The position numbers were made by a program, and so were the translations under genes. Positions 48,878 through 57,767 of a stretch of 64,000 bases of DNA are shown here, piece after piece. The number at the start of each line of letters is the position of its first letter. Position 1 is the stretch's first letter. The notes under the pieces are model-generated. The model was given only the letters and a program-made list of their open reading frames with translations, was not told the DNA's origin and did not search any database. Origin of the DNA: Gammaproteobacteria bacterium (lineage in GTDB: Bacteria; Pseudomonadota; Gammaproteobacteria; JAJPIJ01); assembly GCA_022071965.1 (NCBI GenBank), contig JAJVIQ010000003.1, forward strand, positions 306,356 to 370,355, given 5' to 3'.

Positions 48878-49591
48878 ATGCATTCCGAACCTCACCTGGC
48901 GGCGGCGCCTGTCTCGGCACATACCCCGGACGACGCGCTCATCTCGCGCGCGGCCGCAGGCAATGGCGCGGCCTTCGAGGTGCTGATGCGGCGCTACAAC
49001 CGGCTCCTGTTCCGTACCGCCCGCAGCATCCTGAAGAACGATACCGAGGCCGAGGATGCCGTGCAGGAAGCCTATCTGCGCGCCTGGCGTGCGCTCGGCG
49101 AGTTCCGGGGCCAGAGCGGACTTTCGACCTGGCTGGTGCGCATCGTCGCCAATGAAGCGCTGGGACGGCTGCGCCGGGTGCGCGCACAGGTGATCCCGCT
49201 GGAGGCCGCCATGACTTCCCCCGAACCCGAGACCCTGGCCGCGCTCACCGACGCGCCGGACCGTGGGCCGGAACCGTCCGTGCTGCGCACGCAGATCCGC
49301 GAACTCATGGAGTCGCACATCGATCTTCTGCCCGAGGTCTACCGCACCGTTTTCATGCTGCGGGCGGTCGAGGAGATGAGCGTCGAGGACATCGGGCAGG
49401 CGCTGGGCATCCCGGCGGCCACGGTGCGCACCCGCTTCTTTCGCGCCCGCAGCCGCCTGCGCGAGAGCCTTGCCGGCGAGATGGATAGCGCTCTCGGCGA
49501 CATCTTCGCCTTCGACGGAGCGCGCTGCGACCGTGTCGTCGCGAAAGTGCTGGCGAGGGCCCGGGCCCAGGGTCTGAGCGACGAAGCCTGA
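48878..49591 (+). CDS. ECF-type RNA polymerase sigma factor
   Basis: This is a 237-residue sigma-70-family protein with region 2 (FEVLMRRYNRLLFRTARSIL, NDTEAEDAVQEAYLRAWRAL) and region 4 (LPEVYRTVFMLRAVEEMSVE, IPAATVRTRFFRARSRLRES). The region between is about 50 residues and holds no domain I know. No anti-sigma gene follows; the next gene is a Rieske-FAD oxidoreductase, which could be in its regulon. Confidence 0.92.
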   Translation: MHSEPHLAAAPVSAHTPDDALISRAAAGNGAAFEVLMRRYNRLLFRTARSILKNDTEAEDAVQEAYLRAWRALGEFRGQSGLSTWLVRIVANEALGRLRRVRAQVIPLEAAMTSPEPETLAALTDAPDRGPEPSVLRTQIRELMESHIDLLPEVYRTVFMLRAVEEMSVEDIGQALGIPAATVRTRFFRARSRLRESLAGEMDSALGDIFAFDGARCDRVVAKVLARARAQGLSDEA

Positions 49592-49653
49592 CGATACCGC
49601 GGGCGCGCCTGGCGGCGTTGCCGCCCGCACCGGACATCACACGGAGAGCCGAC

Positions 49654-51180
49654 ATGACTACGCACGAGACACCGGATGCAGGCCCCGATCTGACCCGCGG
49701 CGTCACCCTTGCCGAGTTCGGCGGGCGCACGATGCTGCGCGGCCACGTCGGCGGGGAGGCGGTCCTGCTGGCCCGCGTGGGCGGCGAAATGCTGGCGGTG
49801 GGCGCCACCTGCACCCATTACAGCGGGCCGCTCGACCAGGGCGCGATCGAAGGCGAGACGGTGCGCTGCCCGCTGCATCACGCCTGCTTTTCGCTGCGCA
49901 CGGGCGAGGCACTCGGCGCCCCGGCCTTCGACCCGATCGCCTGCTGGAAGGTCGAGCGGGAGGGCGACAGGATCTTCGTGCGCGAGCGAGTCGCCCCGGC
50001 GCCACGCCCCGCTCGCGCCGCGGCATCGGGGGAACCCGGGAACATCGTCATCGTCGGCGGCGGTGCGGCAGGATTCGCGGCGGCCGAAATGCTGCGCCGG
50101 CGCGGCTGGCAGGGCCGACTCACCCTGTTGAGCGCGGAGTCCGATGCGCCCTGCGATCGGCCCAACCTGTCGAAGGACTATCTCGCCGGCAATGCCCCGG
50201 AAGAATGGATCCCGCTGCGCGCGGACGGCTACTACGCCGAAAACCGCATCGACCTTCGGCTTTCCACCGCCGCAAGCCGTATCGACACGGCCGCGCACAC
50301 CGTCGTCACCGCGGACGGCAGCCGCCATGCCTTCGACCGGCTGCTGATCGCCACCGGGGCCGAGCCAGTGCGCCTGCCGATCCCCGGCGCGGACCTGCCC
50401 CATGTCTTCACGCTGCGCGCGCTGGCGGACAGCCGCGCCATCATCGCGCGAGCCGCCAGCGCCGGAACCGCCGTCGTGCTGGGCTCGGGCTTCATCGGTC
50501 TCGAGGTCGCCGCCGCGCTGAAGGCGCGCGGACTCGCGGTGCACGTGGTCTCGCTCGACGCCCACCCGCTCGAGCGGGTGCTGGGGCCGCAGGTCGGCGA
50601 CTTCATCCGCAGGCTGCACGAGGACCACGGCGAGACCTTCCACATGGGCGCGTCGCTCGCCTCCATCGGCGCGGGTTCGGTCACCCTCAGCAATGGCACG
50701 CAGATCGCCGCCGATCTCGTCGTCATCGGCGTAGGCGTGAAGCCGCGCCTCGCGCTTGCCGAGGGCGCGGGCCTGGCCGTGGATCGCGGCATCGTCGTGA
50801 ACGAATACCTCGAGACCTCCCGACCCGGCATCTTCGCCGCCGGCGATGTCGCCCGCTGGCCCGGCGGTGCGGATGGCGAGACCGCGCGCGTCGAACACTG
50901 GGTGGTGGCCGAACGGCAGGGCCAGGTCGCGGCGGAGAACATGCTGGGCGCCCGCAAGCCCTACCGCGATGTGCCCTTCTTCTGGAGCGCCCACCATGAG
51001 GTGACGATCCGCTATGTCGGCCACGCGCCGGCGTGGGACGAGATCCGCGTCGACGGCGACATCGCCGCGCGCGATTGCATGGTCAGCTACCGGAAAGGCG
51101 GGAAAACCCTCGCCGTCGCCACGATCGGGCGCGACGCGCAGGCGCTCGAACAGGCGCGGCGGCTGGCCGAACGGGCCTGA
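49654..51180 (+). CDS. Rieske-domain FAD-dependent oxidoreductase
   Basis: This is a 508-residue fusion. Residues about 10-110 form a Rieske [2Fe-2S] domain with CTHYSGPLDQG and CPLHHACFSL (two Cys, two His). The rest is an AIF/ferredoxin-reductase-like flavoprotein with IVIVGGGAAGFAAAEMLRRR, the NAD(P) motif VVLGSGFIGLEVAAALKARG and the FAD motif GIFAAGDVARW. It should pass electrons from NAD(P)H via FAD to the Rieske centre or a partner. ATG 49654 follows a GGAGAG site. It lies downstream of the ECF sigma gene. Confidence 0.92.
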   Translation: MTTHETPDAGPDLTRGVTLAEFGGRTMLRGHVGGEAVLLARVGGEMLAVGATCTHYSGPLDQGAIEGETVRCPLHHACFSLRTGEALGAPAFDPIACWKVEREGDRIFVRERVAPAPRPARAAASGEPGNIVIVGGGAAGFAAAEMLRRRGWQGRLTLLSAESDAPCDRPNLSKDYLAGNAPEEWIPLRADGYYAENRIDLRLSTAASRIDTAAHTVVTADGSRHAFDRLLIATGAEPVRLPIPGADLPHVFTLRALADSRAIIARAASAGTAVVLGSGFIGLEVAAALKARGLAVHVVSLDAHPLERVLGPQVGDFIRRLHEDHGETFHMGASLASIGAGSVTLSNGTQIAADLVVIGVGVKPRLALAEGAGLAVDRGIVVNEYLETSRPGIFAAGDVARWPGGADGETARVEHWVVAERQGQVAAENMLGARKPYRDVPFFWSAHHEVTIRYVGHAPAWDEIRVDGDIAARDCMVSYRKGGKTLAVATIGRDAQALEQARRLAERA

Positions 51181-51225
51181 GGCGCAAACACAGGTGACCG
51201 TGCCGAGGGCGGCCGGCCCCCCGGC

Positions 51226-51927
51226 TCAGGCGCGCGCGTAGAGCGGCAGCACCGCGCCGCTGATCTCCATGTTGGCGGGGGAGACGAGCTGCAGCACCGC
51301 CTCGGCCACCGCCTCGGGCGTGAGCCATTTGGTCGTGTCGGCATCGGGTATCGCGCTGCGGTTGGCCGCCGTGTCGAGGGTCGACGGGGCGATGGCGTTG
51401 ACGAGGATACGCTCGCCCTTCAACTCCTCGGCCAGCGCCAGCGTGATCGCCGCGACCGCGGCCTTGCTGGCGGCGTATGCCGCCATCCTGGCCCCCTTGC
51501 GCGGATCGAGCCCGGGCCGGGCCGAGACGTTGACGATCCGTCCGCCGGTCCCGGCCCTGCGCATCGCGCGCACCGCGGCACGACAGCACAGGAACGCCGT
51601 CAGGGCATTCATCTCCATCATCCGCAGGAAATCCGCGCGCGACGTGTCGGCGATCGGGGCCATGGCAAAGCCGCCCGCCAGGTGCACCGAGGCCCAGAGC
51701 TCCGGGACCGTGCCGTAGAAGCGCTCCACCGCCATCTCGTCGGCGAGGTCGATGCCGGCAACGATGCGCAGGCGGTCATCGGTCCCGATCCGCGCAGCGC
51801 TGCCGATCCGGCGGCTCGGCACATGGCAGATCGCCCCGGCCTGCACCAGGCGGCCGACGACGACCCCGCCAAGCGCGCCGGTCCCCCCGGTCACGACCAC
51901 GTTCCTGCCTGCAAGCGGTTCAGCCAT
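51226..51927 (-). CDS. Short-chain dehydrogenase/reductase
   Basis: This 233-residue SDR has the nucleotide motif VTGGTGALGG near residues 12-21, the conserved Ser in IVNVSARPG and the catalytic YxxxK in AYAASKAA. The substrate is unknown. It is convergent with the Rieske-FAD oxidoreductase and follows the next gene upstream on the same strand with 46 bases between. A GTGATC sequence precedes the ATG but the ribosome site is weak. Confidence 0.88.
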   Translation of the reverse strand: MAEPLAGRNVVVTGGTGALGGVVVGRLVQAGAICHVPSRRIGSAARIGTDDRLRIVAGIDLADEMAVERFYGTVPELWASVHLAGGFAMAPIADTSRADFLRMMEMNALTAFLCCRAAVRAMRRAGTGGRIVNVSARPGLDPRKGARMAAYAASKAAVAAITLALAEELKGERILVNAIAPSTLDTAANRSAIPDADTTKWLTPEAVAEAVLQLVSPANMEISGAVLPLYARA

Positions 51928-51973
51928 GATCACCTCACGTCGAAAGGCAATACACGTGAGCCCGCCGCGATGC

Positions 51974-53677
51974 TCATTTCCAGAGGGTCCTGCGAGTCTG
52001 CGTGCCCGATTGCGTGTCCACAACCACCAGGATGGGTTCGGACACCTGGTCCGGCACCGGCGGCCGCGTGCCGATGAAGGCCGGGTAGCGCGCGTCCGGC
52101 AGGATCTGCGCAAGCCGGGATCGGTCTATGCCCGTATCCGTCTTCCAGATCGGCTTTCCCGCCTTGTCCACCCGTGACACCACCAGCGTTCCGCCCGGGC
52201 CCGGTGCCGAGGTGTGGACCATTAGGAAACTATCGGGATTGGACAGCCGGACGGGCTCCGCCTCGAGCCCCGCGCGCACGAACGCGGCGTTGAGATACTG
52301 CTCGCCCCCCAGGGCATCCATCGAGACGATCGTGCGCGATCCGCGGTCCCGTTCCGGGCCGAGCACTCCACGGTAGAAGCGCCGCATCTCCTTGGTCTCA
52401 TCAGGCCGGCCCGAGCGCGTGAGCGAGGCGTTCGGGCGGTAGTCGCGCTCGATCTCCCTGGTCGTGTGCAGCCCCAGCCACTCGGTCGGCGAAGGGCGCA
52501 CCCCCGCACTCAGGTAATTTTGGATCACTGGCCCGAACGGGGAAACCGATCCGCCGCGTTCCACGCGTGCCGGCACGGCGACGAGCGTCTCGGGCTCGAC
52601 CTCGAGCACCGTCTGCCGATCCGGCGACGTCACCCTCAGCCTTTGCTCGAAGGAGACGCGTCGCGGGTCATCCCAGGCCTCGGCAAGGCCGGGATTGGCC
52701 GCGCGCAGCGCCTCGGGCCCCACGAGATCGCCGGTCGCGAGGTCCACGCCGCCGATCCCGTTCACGGAATACCAGACGGTTCGCCCGTCGCTGCCCAGCA
52801 ACTTCGCCAGCCGGAACTCCCCTGCGGGGCGCTGCCGGACGATGCTGATCATGCGCCCCGCGGAACGCCCGTCGATCGGATACAGGAACAGCGCGAGGCG
52901 GTGGCGGTCCTTCGACCGATCCCCATGCAGGCTGGGCAGGTAGGGCTCCTGCGTCTGGATGAGCGTGGCGATGTGCTGCGGCGTGCGGACCGAGGGCGCG
53001 AGCGGAAAGCCCGAGTCCGGGGCGATCGTGAATGCATTGCGCGCGAGGATGCCGATGACGGCCACTCCCAGGACGATCAGGCCAAGGATGAACTTCAGAT
53101 GCGTCAGCCGCGTGGCGAGCTGCTCGCGTTTCCGTGTCCGCTGCGGAGCCTGCACTTGCTGCGGCGCCGGCGCTGGCGATCCGCCGAGGATGTTGATCCA
53201 GCCGAGCTTGTCGTCGATCTCCACCCTGCCCGCGGGGACCATCTGCTCGAGCACTGCCCCGGCCACGCGACCCACGATCTCCGCACGCCGCGCCACAGCC
53301 CAGGCCGGCCGCGCTTTCCACGCGGCCTCGTTGCCGACAAAGACGAGCGCCACGGCGCCGGGCCCGCCGAACTCCCAGTGAAACGCGAGCACGCCCGCCC
53401 CGTCCCGGTAGCGCACCAGGCCGGAGCGGCCCTTTCGCTCGATGTCGACACGCCAATCGTTCGACGCGCCGGAGGCGGGGCCGAGTTCGTCAGACCGTAC
53501 GGCCATGTCGCATCGTGACACAGCATTGGTCGGGGCAACAAGCCGCACGGTCGTGCTCGCCAGCCTTCCTCCGGCGACATGCATACGATATGAAACAGAA
53601 CATGCGGGCGGCCGACTGCCGGCCGATGCCCAATCGCAGAACTCCCGTGCCGTTATCTCAGGCGTCGGCGGCGTCAT
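51974..53677 (-). CDS. Membrane-anchored protein of unknown function (PA2928-like)
   Basis: This is a 567-residue protein with one central membrane segment (FILGLIVLGVAVIGILARNAF, near residue 205), a cytoplasmic N-terminal half and an extracytoplasmic C-terminal half. The end (SFLMVHTSAPGPGGTLVVSR, TRPPVPDQVSEPILVVVDTQ) resembles the PA2928 family, from memory. No catalytic motif is recognised. ATG 53677 follows a GGAG site seven bases away; the open frame up to 53869 is not needed. Confidence 0.65.
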   Translation of the reverse strand: MTPPTPEITAREFCDWASAGSRPPACSVSYRMHVAGGRLASTTVRLVAPTNAVSRCDMAVRSDELGPASGASNDWRVDIERKGRSGLVRYRDGAGVLAFHWEFGGPGAVALVFVGNEAAWKARPAWAVARRAEIVGRVAGAVLEQMVPAGRVEIDDKLGWINILGGSPAPAPQQVQAPQRTRKREQLATRLTHLKFILGLIVLGVAVIGILARNAFTIAPDSGFPLAPSVRTPQHIATLIQTQEPYLPSLHGDRSKDRHRLALFLYPIDGRSAGRMISIVRQRPAGEFRLAKLLGSDGRTVWYSVNGIGGVDLATGDLVGPEALRAANPGLAEAWDDPRRVSFEQRLRVTSPDRQTVLEVEPETLVAVPARVERGGSVSPFGPVIQNYLSAGVRPSPTEWLGLHTTREIERDYRPNASLTRSGRPDETKEMRRFYRGVLGPERDRGSRTIVSMDALGGEQYLNAAFVRAGLEAEPVRLSNPDSFLMVHTSAPGPGGTLVVSRVDKAGKPIWKTDTGIDRSRLAQILPDARYPAFIGTRPPVPDQVSEPILVVVDTQSGTQTRRTLWK

Positions 53678-53819
53678 CGCAAATCTCCGGCCGCGAGCAT
53701 GACCGGATGGCCAGGGTTCAACCGCCCACGGGGATGCAAATTCGACGGCAAGCGACGGAGTTTTCGTTTTCGACACAGATCTAAGGTGGTATGCACGCCC
53801 GTTTGCCGAGGAGCCCGCC

Positions 53820-54248
53820 ATGTCCGGCAACACCGAGCGCCATGCCGTCGATGCCCGATCCGGCCGCATCCGGCACGTTCAAACCACCGAGACCGGCCCG
53901 GTTGTGCACTTCGTCCGTGGCGTGCTCGCCAACGGCCATCCGTGCCGTCATCAGCCCGCGGCGCTGGCCGACCCGCGTCGCTGCATCGCCATCGAACTGA
54001 CGGGCTACGGCCATACGAGCATCGCCCCGCCGCAACCGGTGTCCTTCGAGGCCCGGGCCGACATGCCGCGCGCATGCATCGTTGCGCTGGGCATCGATCG
54101 GATCGACCTGGTCGCCAATGACATCGGCGCGGCCAATGGTGCCAACCCGATCGCCACCATCGTGCCGTGCCACCGCGTGATCGCCCGCGACATGATCCTC
54201 GGGGTACGCGACGGACGAGGCCCGCTGGCAAGCCGTTCAGGCGCGTGA
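53820..54248 (+). pseudogene. Chimeric ORF: alpha/beta-hydrolase N-terminus joined to an MGMT C-terminus
   Basis: This 142-codon ORF is open from ATG 53820. Residues about 15-100 follow the N-terminal half of an alpha/beta-hydrolase (VHFVRGVLANGHPCRHQPAA, RRCIAIELTGYGHTSIAPPQ, LGIDRIDLVAND), stopping where the nucleophile elbow should be. In the same frame it then reads IGAANGANPIATIVPCHRVI, the active-site segment of O6-methylguanine-DNA methyltransferase (PCHRV). The junction is at about 54122. Neither domain is complete, so it is probably non-functional. Confidence 0.75.
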
Positions 54249-54387
54249 CCCCGCCGCGGACGGCCATTTGGTCTATGCGGTGCGCACGACTGGCGTGTAC
54301 TGCCGCCCCAGTTCGTCCGCGCGCCTGCCCAAGTGCGAGAATGTCGAATTCTTCGACAACGCCGAGGCGGCCGAGGCCGGGAGATGA
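54205..54387 (+). pseudogene. Fragment of the Ada N-terminal (zinc) domain
   Basis: A plus-strand frame without its own start reads EARWQAVQARDPAADGHLVY, AVRTTGVYCRPSSSARLPKC and ENVEFFDNAEA, which is the N-terminal DNA-methyl-phosphotriester domain of Ada. Only the first zinc Cys of the CRPSC pair remains; the second is Ser. It stops at 54387 before the other two Cys. It overlaps the end of the hydrolase-MGMT chimera in a different frame. Confidence 0.75.
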
Positions 54388-54477
54388 GCGGGACTCTGCC
54401 GAGGAACGCAAACGCCACCGACCGCCTCGACCGGGCGGAATCGCCCACCAGCCCGATACCGGGGGGGTGTGCCGTGA

Positions 54478-55089
54478 TGATCCTGCCCCACATTCCGGGA
54501 CACCCGGCCAAGAATACAATCTTCTGAAACCGCGGTGGATGATGAAGACGAAGTAAACGAAAGGCGAGACGAAGAAGCCTACGCAGTATAGCCCGCGGTT
54601 CAAGGAGCATGCCCTGGAAGCGGCCGAGCGGCAAGGTGTGCCGGCGACGGCCGCGGATCTTGGAATCGTCCAGGGAATGCTGTACGGCCGGCGCATGGCG
54701 CGGCGCTGGTGTGCGATAGCCTGGCGATGGCGCTGTGGCGGCGCCAGCGACCGCGCGGCGTGATCGTGCATTCGGATTGCGGCAGCCAATACTGCCCGGC
54801 GGACTACCAACGGATGCTGAGCGAGCATGCGTCGGTGTGCAGCATGAGTCGCAAGCGCGACCGCTACGACAACGCGGCGACGGAGAGCCGGAACCATGGC
54901 TTCAAGGTCGAGGCAATCCACGGCGAGCGGTTCGAGACGCGCGCGCGCGCCGAGGCACACGTATTCGACTTCATCGACGTGTACTACAATCGAAGGCGGC
55001 GTCATTCGAAGCTGGGCTATCTGAGCCCGGCAGCGTTTGAGGCCAAACAAGTCGCTTGACACGGTGTCCGCAGAAACGGGGCAAGATCA
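54478..55089 (+). mobile_element. Internally deleted IS3-family element with both terminal inverted repeats
   Basis: The element is 612 bases long, bounded by 27-base imperfect inverted repeats (54478-54504 and 55063-55089, 19 of 27 positions match by eye; both begin TGATC with TGCCCC and end ACACC). Inside, the OrfA start (about 54569-54700: PTQYSPRFKEHALEAAERQG, LGIVQGMLYGRR) is joined directly to the OrfB end (54709-55059: GVIVHSDCGSQYCPADYQRM ... VYYNRRRRHSKLGYLSPAAF). The middle, including the first catalytic Asp region, is lost. It cannot encode a full transposase but could be mobilised in trans. Confidence 0.85.
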
Positions 55090-55220
55090 GTACTCGGGTT
55101 CAGGATGGCACCTTGGAACGCCCAGGGAACTCGACCCGACACCGATCCTCGGCCACCGGACGTACGACATCGTGGACAAGGTCGCGCTGAGCTTTATGGC
55201 GCGCTTCCAGGGAGCAAGTC

Positions 55221-56615
55221 GTGAACCCCGTCCTGCGTCTGGGTGCATTCATCGTTCTCGCCGGCCCCTCGTGGGCCGGCGAGACTCCGCGGTACTCGCA
55301 CGCGGAGTATTTCGACGACTACGAGGGCACGAAGACCTGCCTCGAGTGCCACGAGAAGGAAGCGAAGTCGTTCTTCCACTCGCAGCACTACCAGTGGCAG
55401 GGCGACGCGCCCGGCATCGTCAACGCCAACGGCGAGAAGCTGGGCAAGATGAACACGATGAACGATTTCTGCACCAGCCCGCTGGCCAACTGGATCGGCA
55501 ACTCGCTCAACTCCGACGGCCAGGTCGTGGCGCAGGGGTGTTCGAAGTGCCACGCCGGCCTCGGTCTCAAACCGGAGCCGGTTATGTCGCGCGAGCAGCT
55601 GGAGAACATCGACTGCCTGATCTGCCACGCGCCCGGGTACCGGCGCGACCTGTATGAGAAAGACGGCGGCGGCTGGGAGTGGAAGCCGATTCTCTGGAAA
55701 AACCGCGAGGGCATGAACTCGGTTGCCAAGCGCGTCTCGCTCCCGCAGCGCGTGATGTGCCTGCGCTGCCACGCGGACGCGGGTGGCGGCCCCAACTACA
55801 AGCGTGGTGACATCGAGCACGCGCTCGCCGACTGCGATTCCAGCTTCGACGTGCACATGGCGGCCAGCGGCAACGACATGCAGTGCACCACGTGCCACGC
55901 GGGCGCCGACCACAGGGTGCGCGGGCGCGGTGCCGACCTCTCCGGGACCGACTATCCGGCGAAGCCGCTGAGTTGCTCCACGTCCGAGTGCCACGGCGAA
56001 ACGCCGCACGCGATCTCGATTCTCGACCGGCACGCGGAGCGGGTGTCGTGCACCGTCTGCCACATCCGCGAATTCGCGAAAGCGGACGCCACCGACATGG
56101 TCCGCGACTGGTCCCGCCCCATTCACATCGCAGAGGGGAACAAGTTCGCGGCCACGATCGAAAAGCGGACCAACGTCACCCCCGTATACGCCTGGTACGA
56201 CGGTCGCACGCGGCTCCAGAAGATGGGGGAACCGGTGCGCGTGCGCGAGGATGGCACGGTCGGCATCATGACCCCGGTGGCCACGCGCGAGGACCCGGGC
56301 GCGAAGATCCACGCGTTTAAGCTGCACCGCGCGGTGCTGCCGATGCTCGAAGATCGGCAGTGGATCATCCCGCTCGCGGTGGAGGAATTCTTCACCGACG
56401 GCAACATCGACAGGGCCGTGCGGAGCGCAGCGAAAGAGGTCTACGGGATCGAGGACCCTGCGTACATGTGGATCAAGGCGGTGCGCTACATGGGCATCTA
56501 CCACGAGGTGCAGCCGGCCAGCCAGGCGCTGGAGTGCCTGGACTGCCACGGCCCGCGCGGGCGCATGGACTGGAAGGCGCTGGGCTACCGGGGCGACCCC
56601 CGCGACCGGCGCTGA
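55221..56615 (+). CDS. Octaheme c-type cytochrome, tetrathionate reductase family (OTR-like)
   Basis: This is a 464-residue exported protein (signal MNPVLRLGAFIVLAGPSWAG). Seven CxxCH haem sites are visible (CLECH, CSKCH, CLICH, CLRCH, CTTCH, CTVCH, CLDCH), plus one CX4CH (CSTSECH), for eight haems. The order and landmarks (FCTSP, GDIEHAL, DVHM, DWSRP) match the octaheme tetrathionate-reductase family, a periplasmic reductase of S/N compounds. The start is GTG 55221 with a GGAG site. It is a lone gene directly behind the IS3 remnant. Confidence 0.85.
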   Translation: MNPVLRLGAFIVLAGPSWAGETPRYSHAEYFDDYEGTKTCLECHEKEAKSFFHSQHYQWQGDAPGIVNANGEKLGKMNTMNDFCTSPLANWIGNSLNSDGQVVAQGCSKCHAGLGLKPEPVMSREQLENIDCLICHAPGYRRDLYEKDGGGWEWKPILWKNREGMNSVAKRVSLPQRVMCLRCHADAGGGPNYKRGDIEHALADCDSSFDVHMAASGNDMQCTTCHAGADHRVRGRGADLSGTDYPAKPLSCSTSECHGETPHAISILDRHAERVSCTVCHIREFAKADATDMVRDWSRPIHIAEGNKFAATIEKRTNVTPVYAWYDGRTRLQKMGEPVRVREDGTVGIMTPVATREDPGAKIHAFKLHRAVLPMLEDRQWIIPLAVEEFFTDGNIDRAVRSAAKEVYGIEDPAYMWIKAVRYMGIYHEVQPASQALECLDCHGPRGRMDWKALGYRGDPRDRR

Positions 56616-57049
56616 GGAGGCCGATCCTCACACCGGGTCCGTCGGAGGCGAAGACGGACAGGAAATTCAACCCACACGTCCGGCGCAAGCGGATTCGCTT
56701 GACCGGTCATATGTCGAGCCCGAACCGACCGTCGGCTGCCCTCGGCCGGCAAGTCAGGCAGCAGCAAGGAGGCCCAACCGGCACGCCGCCCGATCCGTAG
56801 AACCCCTCGCCAGACACCCGACGCCGGCCACAATTCCCCCTACCCTACTCCTCGCCTCGGTCCAGGCGCGCTCCGACCGAAGCCCGCCGCGTCTTTGCAC
56901 GCGATTCCCCTGGCGTGAGGGGACTCCTCGCTCGGCGCGAAGTGAGCAAGGAGGCGTCGGCATCAAAGGCCTCGAGTTCTTGTCGCATCGAGTCTTCGGG
57001 GCGATTTTCTTACCGTCACGACGCTCCCGCCCAGACGCGATACGTCACT
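56616..57049. other. Intergenic region, no gene seen
   Basis: In these 434 bases between the octaheme cytochrome and the higBA pair I find no recognisable protein, RNA or mobile element end. ORFs present are short and compositional. Confidence 0.35.
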
Positions 57050-57370
57050 TCAGCGCGCATCCGCCGTCTGCTCCGCGGCTTCCTTCCACGGCCTGATCCT
57101 CGCGAGCGTCTTCGCGAGGCTCGCCTTCGCGACCTCGATATCGTAGTCCGCCTGCAGACGCAGCCACCAGCCATCGGAGAGGCCGAAGAAGCGGCACAGC
57201 CGCAGATCGGTGTCGGCGGTGATGGCGCGCCTGCCTGCGACGATCTCGCCGATGCGCTGCGCGGGCACACCGATCTCCTTCGCCAGGCGGTAGTTGCTCA
57301 TGCCCAGGGGCTCGAGGAACTCCTCGGCAAGCATCTCGCCGGGCGACACCGGCTTGAGTTTCCTGGTCAT
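57050..57370 (-). CDS. higA: HigA-family antitoxin
   Basis: This is a 106-residue XRE-type antitoxin with SPGEMLAEEFLEPLGMSNYR, then LAKEIGVPAQRIGEIVAGRR as the helix-turn-helix and the family segment LCRFFGLSDGWWLRLQADYD. It binds the toxin and represses its own operon. ATG 57370 overlaps the higB stop (ATGA), giving the toxin-first order typical of higBA. Confidence 0.93.
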   Translation of the reverse strand: MTRKLKPVSPGEMLAEEFLEPLGMSNYRLAKEIGVPAQRIGEIVAGRRAITADTDLRLCRFFGLSDGWWLRLQADYDIEVAKASLAKTLARIRPWKEAAEQTADAR

Positions 57371-57663
57371 CTCGTCTTGCCTCGGTGATAGTCCACGATC
57401 TCGACGTCTTCGGCTTCGCTTCCCGTCCAGCGAAACCAGATGCGGAACTGATCGTTCACCCGCAGGCTCCACTGGCCCGCGCGATCGCCCTTCAACTGCT
57501 CGAGCCGGTTGGCCGGCGGCGCGCACAGGTCCTCAACGCGGCGCGCGAGGTCCAGCTGTTTCAGCTTTCGCAGCGCCGGACGCTCGATGTTGGTGAAGCG
57601 CGCCGCCCGGCGCAAGTGAAAGAGCGCTTCAGCGTCGGCACGCTTGAACGTCCTGATCGCCAC
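57367..57663 (-). CDS. higB: HigB-like RelE-family mRNA-interferase toxin
   Basis: This roughly 98-residue toxin has the family pattern IRTFKRADAEALFHLRRAAR and WSLRVNDQFRIWFRW near the end. It should cleave mRNA on ribosomes when free of HigA. GTG 57663 gives the usual start; the frame is open to 57699. It overlaps higA by four bases. Confidence 0.92.
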   Translation of the reverse strand: MAIRTFKRADAEALFHLRRAARFTNIERPALRKLKQLDLARRVEDLCAPPANRLEQLKGDRAGQWSLRVNDQFRIWFRWTGSEAEDVEIVDYHRGKTR

Positions 57664-57767
57664 TGGCAGAGTAGTAGCGCTATGCGAGATTAACGTCAAG
57701 GGCGACTATCGATAACGGCGTTCGGTGACTCGGCCGGCCGCGCAGAGGCGCGCTTGGAACGTGCTCC

